27,811 bases of DNA. Source: Spirochaetia bacterium UBA6919. Its GTDB lineage: Bacteria; Spirochaetota; UBA6919. A program made the translations under genes and the position numbers. Of this stretch, positions 22,941 through 27,811 are shown piece after piece. Under the pieces are notes generated by a model. The model ran no database searches. It had not been told where the DNA came from and worked only from the letters and a program-made list of their open reading frames with translations. Position 1 is the first letter of the stretch; each line of letters starts with the position of its first letter. The stretch spans positions 1 through 27,811 of the forward strand of contig DKAT01000086.1 in NCBI GenBank assembly GCA_002450905.1, given 5' to 3'.

Positions 22941-24209
22941 ATGAAAAATAGTATTTCCTATCTGATTGGACAATTCTTAGAAATCATAGGATATACAGAT
23001 CCTGAAATAATTAAAAATCATAGTCATATAATTACGCAGATAATCTATTTTCTCATAATACTCCTATTCAGTTATTTAGTATTTCTTGGCCTAAAAAAGA
23101 TCTTTTTAAATAAAATAAAATCCTTAGTATTAAAAACAAAACCACATTGGGATGATAATTTATATAAAAATAAAGTCTTACATCGCATTGTCTATATGAT
23201 TCCTGCTTTGGTTCTCTATATCTTATCACCGATTATAAGTATTCCTTTATTCCAGTATTGGATACAGAAAGCATCTTATATATATATAATCATAATAACA
23301 TTACTTACGATAAGTGCATTTATTGATGCCATTGTAGATACCTACCAAAGCTTTGAGATCTCCAAAGGTAAGCCCATAAAAAGTTATTTGCAATTGATCA
23401 ATATCATCATATATCTAATCGGGGGTGTCCTCATTATATCGACACTTCTTAATAGCTCACCTTGGGGATTTCTAACAGGAATAGGTGCTTTGACAGCAGT
23501 TCTAATTGTTGTTTTCAAAGATACAATTTTAGGATTAGTTGCGAGTATTCAGATTTCAGCCAGTGATGTTGTAATGATTGGTGATTGGATTGAAATGCCA
23601 CAATATGGTGCAGATGGAAATGTCATTGATATCAGTCTCCACACTGTTAAAATACAAAACTGGGATATGACCATCAGCACAATCCCCACTTATTCTATTA
23701 TGTCACAATCCTTTAAAAATTGGAGAGGGATGCAGGAATCAGGAGGAAGGAGGATTAAAAGATCCATTAAAATTGATATGAATTCTATTCAATTCTGTAC
23801 CGATGAGATGATCAAAGAGTTCAGGAAAGTCAGTTACATCCGTGAATATCTGGATAAAAAACAAATTGATATCGGAAGTTCAAATCAGGAGAAAAATATA
23901 TCACCCGATGATATTAGCGGACGTCGTATGACAAACATCGGGACCTTTCGACAATATATAATAAGCTATTTACGCCAACACCCCAAGATCAATCAGGAGA
24001 TGACATTACTTGTGAGACAACTGGATCCTGGTGAAAATGGATTACCTGTTGAAATATACGTGTTTAGCAGTGATCAGGAATGGGTTAATTATGAATCCAT
24101 CCAATCAGATATTTTTGACCATGTGATTAGTGTGATCCCTGTTTTCGGACTAAAGGTATTTCAAAATCCATCTGGTCAGGATTTTAAATCGATAATGGTT
24201 CAAAAATAA
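22941..24209 (+). CDS. YbdG-type mechanosensitive channel (MscS superfamily)
   Basis: This 422-residue protein resembles E. coli YbdG (MscM), which opens under membrane tension to release solutes. It has membrane helices at about 30-50, 82-100, 110-130 and 148-168, and the pore-lining MscS helix at about 174-202 ('GFLTGIGALTAVLIVVFKD'). The beta domain follows with 'GDWIEMPQYGADGNVIDISLHTVKI', split as 'GDWIEMPQYGADGNV' and 'DISLHTVKIQNWD'. The specific YbdG signature 'SFKNWRGMQESGGRRIKRSI' appears at 257-276. AGGAGG lies 4 nt before the ATG. Confidence 0.92.
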   Translation: MKNSISYLIGQFLEIIGYTDPEIIKNHSHIITQIIYFLIILLFSYLVFLGLKKIFLNKIKSLVLKTKPHWDDNLYKNKVLHRIVYMIPALVLYILSPIISIPLFQYWIQKASYIYIIIITLLTISAFIDAIVDTYQSFEISKGKPIKSYLQLINIIIYLIGGVLIISTLLNSSPWGFLTGIGALTAVLIVVFKDTILGLVASIQISASDVVMIGDWIEMPQYGADGNVIDISLHTVKIQNWDMTISTIPTYSIMSQSFKNWRGMQESGGRRIKRSIKIDMNSIQFCTDEMIKEFRKVSYIREYLDKKQIDIGSSNQEKNISPDDISGRRMTNIGTFRQYIISYLRQHPKINQEMTLLVRQLDPGENGLPVEIYVFSSDQEWVNYESIQSDIFDHVISVIPVFGLKVFQNPSGQDFKSIMVQK

Positions 24210-24472
24210 TTATACTGCCATATGGATATAAATCAATCTATAATTTGACTATATTGTTAAAATAAATTAATTTCTTTTAAATTATCTATAAAAAAATATT
24301 AATCAAGAGACAAAGAAAAATTATTTTATTATATTTTGTGGTAAAATTGATAATTAACATTTAAATACGAAATCAACTAAATCTCTAATAATAAGATTGA
24401 CTTGTGAGAATCAATAAAATACATATGTTATATTAAAATAATTCTGCAGTAACAACTCACTATCGGATAAAT

Positions 24473-26146
24473 ATGGATATAAAAAAAATTCAAACCTACA
24501 CAACCCTTGATGACGCATTAAAAGAACCTCATAAGGTTATAAAATTAAGTTTAATAGGTAATTCTCTAAAAGAACTCCCAAAAGAAATTGGTTTGTTGAC
24601 AAATCTTCAGAGAATATACCTCACCGGGAACCAAATTTCTCATTTACCCCCAGAAATTAAAAATCTTACAAATCTACAAGTCTTGGAAATGATTGGAAAT
24701 AATCTGAAAGTCATTCCCCCTGAAATTAAATACCTTAAGAGTCTGGAATATCTCTATCTTGTCAATAATCAACTGGAGAAGTTACCCCCAGAAATCGGCG
24801 AACTATCTAATTTAAAAGGATTATGGCTTGAATTAAACCGTATTACATATCTACCTCCTGAATTCGGAAATCTACATAAACTTGAATTAATGGAAATAAA
24901 CAAAAATTTATTAGAACAACTCCCCCCAGAAATTGGAAAACTCAATCATTTAAAGGCAATTCGATTAAGTGATAATGGGTTAAGTGAACTCCCCAGAGAA
25001 ATATGTGAACTTGATAATCTTATGGGATTGCTCATTGATGGTAATTTAATCAAAGAACTGCCAGCTGAGATAGATAAATTATCAAATCTCCAAAAATTAA
25101 TCGCAAATAAAAATAAAATATCTAAAATTCCCTCATCCATCTCTCAATTACATAACTTAACAGATCTAGATCTGAGTGATAATCGCATCAGTGAATTACC
25201 AAAAGAAATCGGAGATTTAAAAAAACTGAAAAAACTCAACCTACGTATAAATCAAATAACATCTCTCCCAGAAGAAATCAGCGATCTATCGGCTCTTGAA
25301 GATTTAAATCTTGAAGCTAATCATATCAGAAATATTCCAAATCAAATTGGTAAATTAAATAAACTCCAATTTCTTGAGCTAAATCATAATCACCTCCAGG
25401 AATTACCAGTTAGTCTTGGTGATCTCTTGAATTTAAAGGAATTATATCTTGCAGGAAACCAGTTAAAATCTTTCCCTTCTCAAATTAGTAATCTAATAAA
25501 TCTCGTTTCCTTGAGTCTCACAGAAAATAAATTATCAGATATTCCTAATGAAATTGGACAACTCAATCAACTAAAAGACTTATGGTTAGATAAAAATAAC
25601 ATCGAAATCCTCCCGGATGGTATCAAAAATCTCTCATCCCTCGAACGTCTCAGATTAAATTATAATCAGCTTAAAACTCTTCCAGATTCAATAGGTAGTT
25701 TAACACAACTCCAGGAGCTATATCTAGGTCATAATCAATTAAAAAATCTTCCCGTGATTATATCTAACTTTAAGGAATTAAAATTACTAGACCTGAGTAG
25801 CAATCACATCGAAGAATTACCAAAGGAAATCGGTTTCCTAAAAAGCCTTCAGGGATTATGGGCAGAGGAAAATAAATTTACCTCTCTTCCTAAAGAAATT
25901 GGATTGCTTAAAGATTTACATGGAATTGGTTTAAATAATAATCAGATTAAGTCACTCCCGAAGGAAATTGGACAATGCTGTGAACTACAGGAATTATATT
26001 TAAAGCAAAATAAATTAGAAGAATTTCCTCCGGATATACAGCAATGTGAGAAATTAAGATGGATTAATGTAGAAGAAAATCCCTTATCGAAGGAGGGCAA
26101 AGAGAAAATAAATCTATATTTCCCAAGATGTGAAATTCGTTTCTAA
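24473..26146 (+). CDS. leucine-rich-repeat protein, Leptospira-like, 22 repeats
   Basis: This 557-residue protein consists of an N-terminal cap (residues 1-20, 'TTLDDALKEPHKV'), 22 consecutive leucine-rich repeats each exactly 23 residues long, and a C-terminal cap ('LRWINVEENPLSKEG'). The repeat is of the 'LxxLxLxxNxLxxLPxEIGxLxN' type. The cap and the 'LPKEIG' wording match the large LRR family of pathogenic Leptospira. No signal peptide or membrane segment is seen, so it is cytoplasmic or exported by an unknown route. It should form a long curved solenoid for protein binding; the partner is unknown. The repeats differ in DNA sequence, so the array is old, not a recent slippage product. Only a weak GGA precedes the start. 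Confidence 0.93.
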   Translation: MDIKKIQTYTTLDDALKEPHKVIKLSLIGNSLKELPKEIGLLTNLQRIYLTGNQISHLPPEIKNLTNLQVLEMIGNNLKVIPPEIKYLKSLEYLYLVNNQLEKLPPEIGELSNLKGLWLELNRITYLPPEFGNLHKLELMEINKNLLEQLPPEIGKLNHLKAIRLSDNGLSELPREICELDNLMGLLIDGNLIKELPAEIDKLSNLQKLIANKNKISKIPSSISQLHNLTDLDLSDNRISELPKEIGDLKKLKKLNLRINQITSLPEEISDLSALEDLNLEANHIRNIPNQIGKLNKLQFLELNHNHLQELPVSLGDLLNLKELYLAGNQLKSFPSQISNLINLVSLSLTENKLSDIPNEIGQLNQLKDLWLDKNNIEILPDGIKNLSSLERLRLNYNQLKTLPDSIGSLTQLQELYLGHNQLKNLPVIISNFKELKLLDLSSNHIEELPKEIGFLKSLQGLWAEENKFTSLPKEIGLLKDLHGIGLNNNQIKSLPKEIGQCCELQELYLKQNKLEEFPPDIQQCEKLRWINVEENPLSKEGKEKINLYFPRCEIRF

Positions 26147-26221
26147 ACAAAAAAATATCAACTTATTTATGATAACCAATCGCTATTTAAAAAATAATAA
26201 GAGTAAAAAATTATTCTTCAC

Positions 26222-26250
26222 TTGACATTGGAAAAGATTTTCGTTAAGAT
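26222..26250 (+). promoter_or_regulatory. sigma70-like promoter of the cNMP-binding gene
   Basis: A consensus TTGACA at 26222-26227 and TAAGAT at 26245-26250 are separated by exactly 17 bp. Transcription would start near 26257, about 18 nt before the ATG at 26275. The gene therefore appears to be transcribed independently of the LRR gene. Confidence 0.65.
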
Positions 26251-26274
26251 TTTGTAGAGAAAAAGCCAATAATT

Positions 26275-26739
26275 ATGGATAATATGTTAAATTTTATTAA
26301 TAGTCTATCAATTTTTAAAGGTTTTAATACAGAGCAAAAGGCTTTATTATTTAAACTTCTGGAAAAAAGAGAATACAAAAAAAGAGAAGTTATAATTTAT
26401 GAAGGGGATCAGGATAAATCACTATTTTTGATATATTCAGGTAGTGTTCGTGTTTTAAAAAGAACGGATTTAAATGAACTTGTCGAAATTGCTTTTCTGA
26501 GCAAGGGGAATTATTTTGGAGAATTCTCTCTAATTGATAATAAACCAAGATCTGCATCTGTAGAAGCATTTGAAGAAAGTATTTTATATAAATTAACCTA
26601 TTTAAGTTATACTGAACTTTGCAGAAAGTTTCCTGAAGTTGAAGCATGTATACTTAAAGGATTTTTGCTGGATATTGTATATAAACTAAGAACTACTAGT
26701 GAAAGTATCATCAATGAAGGATTATTATTTACATTATGA
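26275..26739 (+). CDS. single-domain cyclic-nucleotide-binding protein
   Basis: This 154-residue protein is almost wholly one cNMP-binding (CAP-like) domain. The beta-barrel includes 'REVIIYEGDQDKSLFLIYSGSVRV', split as 'REVIIYEGDQDKS' and 'LFLIYSGSVRV', and the phosphate-binding cassette is 'FGEFSLIDNKPRSASVEA' (81-98) with E83, R92 and S93 positioned to bind the nucleotide. There is no helix-turn-helix after it, so it is not a CRP-type regulator; it may act as a stand-alone second-messenger receiver on a partner protein. A second in-frame ATG lies three codons in. Its TGA overlaps the bactofilin stop on the other strand by 6 bp. Confidence 0.88.
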   Translation: MDNMLNFINSLSIFKGFNTEQKALLFKLLEKREYKKREVIIYEGDQDKSLFLIYSGSVRVLKRTDLNELVEIAFLSKGNYFGEFSLIDNKPRSASVEAFEESILYKLTYLSYTELCRKFPEVEACILKGFLLDIVYKLRTTSESIINEGLLFTL

Positions 26740-27105
26740 TGCTTTTTGTTTCTCATCCTGAGAAGTCATTTCACAATTCCCTTCAAATAAGACACCATCA
26801 GCCATTTTTAATTTAGAAGTTTTAATGTTACCGAAAAGCTTGGCAGTGGAAAGAAGCTCTACTTTCTGGGACGCATCAATATTGCCCTTTAATGTTCCAC
26901 TTATCTTGACACTTCCAGCAATTATATCAGCCTCAACCAGTGCATCACTGTCAATCCATAAAAAACTTTTTGTCTCAATCTTCCCCTTAAACTTACCTTG
27001 AATTTTTAAAGGAGAACTATAAACTAAATCTCCTTCAAAATCAGTATCGGGTGCAAAAGTGGTTATTATTTCAATATTATCATAATCAACAAAATTTTGA
27101 TCCAT
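26734..27105 (-). CDS. bactofilin (CcmA/BacA family cytoskeletal protein)
   Basis: This 123-residue protein is a bactofilin, a polymer-forming cytoskeletal protein involved in cell shape, envelope growth or positioning. The central beta-helix (about 12-105) shows repeating 'GDLVYSSPLKIQGKFKGKIE', split as 'GDLVYSSPLKI' and 'GKFKGKIETK', then 'ADIIAGSVKISGTLKGNI' and 'KLFGNIKTSKLKMADG' steps. Short disordered ends flank it, as is normal. It follows the small TPR gene by 12 nt and is last in the groES operon. In spirochaetes bactofilins affect cell helicity or chaining, which makes a shape role plausible here. Confidence 0.93.
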   Translation of the reverse strand: MDQNFVDYDNIEIITTFAPDTDFEGDLVYSSPLKIQGKFKGKIETKSFLWIDSDALVEADIIAGSVKISGTLKGNIDASQKVELLSTAKLFGNIKTSKLKMADGVLFEGNCEMTSQDEKQKAS

Positions 27106-27117
27106 TTTACCGACCTA

Positions 27118-27345
27118 TTATTTTGTTTTCATAACAAAGACACCATCCCACTCAGGTGGTGGTGGTGTCTTTATATATTCCTGGCATCTTTCTATATAAA
27201 TTAAAGTAGGCTCATCACCTGGAATATTTTCAAGAACTTTTTGAAAACCTAGAAGAGCTTTTTGAAAATCTCGTTTTTTATAGTCTGTTAAAGCTAAATT
27301 ATAATTTTCCAATTGGTTAATTTTTGCCTCATTTTTATATGACAT
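27118..27345 (-). CDS. small protein matching the C-terminal TPR tail of adenylate cyclases
   Basis: This 75-residue protein contains one TPR-like helical pair ('NLALTDYKKRDFQKALLGF', 'LENIPGDEPTLIYIERC') followed by the tail 'PPPPEWDGVFVMKTK'. This arrangement, ending in 'WDGV.xMxxK', is known to me as the extreme C-terminus of many bacterial class III adenylate/guanylate cyclases, especially in spirochaetes. Here it stands alone with its own ATG, without a catalytic domain. It is not a broken cyclase in any obvious way, since groES ends only 13 nt upstream and the gene sits neatly between groES and bactofilin. It may have a protein-binding or cyclase-modulating role; this is inference. Confidence 0.8.
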   Translation of the reverse strand: MSYKNEAKINQLENYNLALTDYKKRDFQKALLGFQKVLENIPGDEPTLIYIERCQEYIKTPPPPEWDGVFVMKTK

Positions 27346-27358
27346 ATATAATCCAAGT

Positions 27359-27622
27359 TTATTTTAATACTGCTATGACATCATCGATTTTTACAATAAG
27401 ATGTTCTTCGCCACTTAATTTTATTTGAGTACCAGCATATTTATCATAAATTACAGTGTCATTAACCTTAACTGTTATTTCATCTGATTCCCCAATTGCG
27501 ACGACGACTCCTTCTTGTGTTTTTTCTTGTGCTGTAGGAGGTATGTAAATTCCACCTGTGGATTTTTCTTCTTGCAATTTAACTTTTAAAAGTACACGAT
27601 TACCTAATGGTTTGACATTCAT
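27359..27622 (-). CDS. groES: co-chaperonin GroES
   Basis: This 87-residue protein is the GroES lid of the GroEL folding chamber. It begins 'MNVKPLGNRVLLK', has the mobile loop 'EEKSTGGIYIPPTAQEKTQEG', split as 'EEKSTGGIYIPP' and 'AQEKTQEGVVVAIG', and ends 'KIDDVIAVLK'. The open frame runs 25 codons further upstream, but that part is hydrophobic and unlike GroES; GGAGG and AAGGA precede the ATG at 27622. groEL does not follow; a small TPR gene and a bactofilin do. No CIRCE element was seen in the 189 bp upstream. Confidence 0.96.
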   Translation of the reverse strand: MNVKPLGNRVLLKVKLQEEKSTGGIYIPPTAQEKTQEGVVVAIGESDEITVKVNDTVIYDKYAGTQIKLSGEEHLIVKIDDVIAVLK

Positions 27623-27668
27623 ATTTCCTTTTCCTCCAAAAAGTTGAATACTATTTATTGTGTATCGA

Positions 27669-27697
27669 AAAATAATAAAAATCACTATAAAAGTCAA
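27669..27697 (-). promoter_or_regulatory. candidate promoter of the groES operon
   Basis: Read on the minus strand, TTGACT (complement of 27692-27697) is followed after 17 bp by TATTTT (complement of 27669-27674). Transcription would start near 27661, about 40 nt before groES. The -10 box matches the consensus at four of six positions. Confidence 0.45.
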
Positions 27698-27811
27698 TGG
27701 ATTAATTTTTAAAATTATCTTTTCTGGAAAGTGTTTATAAAATTCTTATGACCTAAAGTAATCTAAAATAATACAAGATATGTCAAAACTGGTGTGAACC
27801 CCAAAATGTGT
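27698..27811. other. window edge, upstream of groES
   Basis: No gene is supported in this AT-rich end. A TTGACA on the minus strand near 27782 has a possible TAGATT partner at 15 bp, which could be a second, weaker groES promoter. The typical CIRCE inverted repeat (TTAGCACTC / GAGTGCTAA) is absent. Confidence 0.3.

Noticed and set aside
24219..24226. CCATATGG palindrome after the mechanosensitive-channel gene
   Set aside because: It has no loop and cannot extend, so it is not a terminator; no regulator site is recognised.
24397..24425. promoter for the LRR gene
   Set aside because: TTGACT is followed at 17 bp only by TACATA, a poor -10 match.
24473..26146. DNA-level tandem repeat or CRISPR-like periodicity of about 69 bp
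   Set aside because: The period is that of the 23-residue LRR unit; repeats are not identical and the reading frame is continuous.
27623..27697. 25-residue hydrophobic N-terminal extension of GroES
   Set aside because: It is unlike any GroES, contains the promoter and ribosome-binding site, and the conserved 'MNVKPLGNR' start follows it.
27623..27811. CIRCE (HrcA) operator upstream of groES
   Set aside because: No TTAGCACTC-type inverted repeat is present on either strand.

Overview
The window is AT-rich (roughly 30% GC by eye) bacterial chromosome. It holds 23 protein genes that I can support, and no tRNA, rRNA, CRISPR array or insertion sequence that I can see. Several features point to a spirochaete (Spirochaetota). 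The leucine-rich-repeat protein opens with the 'DALKEPHKV' cap and 23-residue 'LPKEIG' repeats typical of Leptospira LRR proteins. The bactofilin and GroES look spirochaetal. groES stands apart from groEL, as in Treponema and Borrelia. Several proteins carry lipoprotein signals with a loose lipobox (N, Q or T before the cysteine). The species cannot be named; a deep-branching AT-rich lineage is most likely.

Layout. 444-3751 (+): a TalC-type transaldolase behind a clear sigma70-like promoter, a secreted AttH/CrtC-like protein starting 1 nt after it, and a soluble GAF-PAS histidine kinase. 3950-7401 (-): an ankyrin-repeat lipoprotein and a membrane-anchored GAF histidine kinase. Neither kinase has a response regulator beside it. 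7453-8295 (+): an agmatinase-type ureohydrolase. 8290-11256 (-): sucD-lgt-oppF, an apparent operon without sucC or the other Opp subunits. 11557-14377 (-): glycosyltransferase, then a LamG lipoprotein, then a HEAT-repeat lipoprotein with a long disordered tail. 14823-17270 (+): a membrane pyrophosphatase of the divergent 'DCTGDNAGDSVGP' type, with its own promoter and a plausible terminator. 17488-20842 (+): a zinc-type ABC importer (znuA-znuC-znuB) followed closely by a stand-alone MnmC2-like tRNA methyltransferase. 20847-21727 (-): an FmdB-type zinc ribbon and a group II truncated haemoglobin. 22095-24209 (+): an unrecognised helical cytoplasmic protein and a YbdG-type mechanosensitive channel. 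24473-26739 (+): a 22-repeat LRR protein and a single-domain cyclic-nucleotide-binding protein. 26734-27622 (-): groES, a 75-residue protein that matches only the C-terminal tail of bacterial adenylate cyclases, and a bactofilin.

Themes. The window is rich in envelope functions: Lgt plus four predicted lipoproteins (ankyrin, HEAT, LamG, ZnuA), a glycosyltransferase, a bactofilin and a mechanosensitive channel. It also holds signalling parts without their usual partners: two orphan kinases, a cNMP receiver without an output domain, and a cyclase tail without a cyclase. The most original item is the groES / cyclase-tail / bactofilin operon, whose last gene shares stop-codon bases with the opposing cNMP-binding gene. 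Several genes start downstream of the longest open frame, and these choices are explained per gene.
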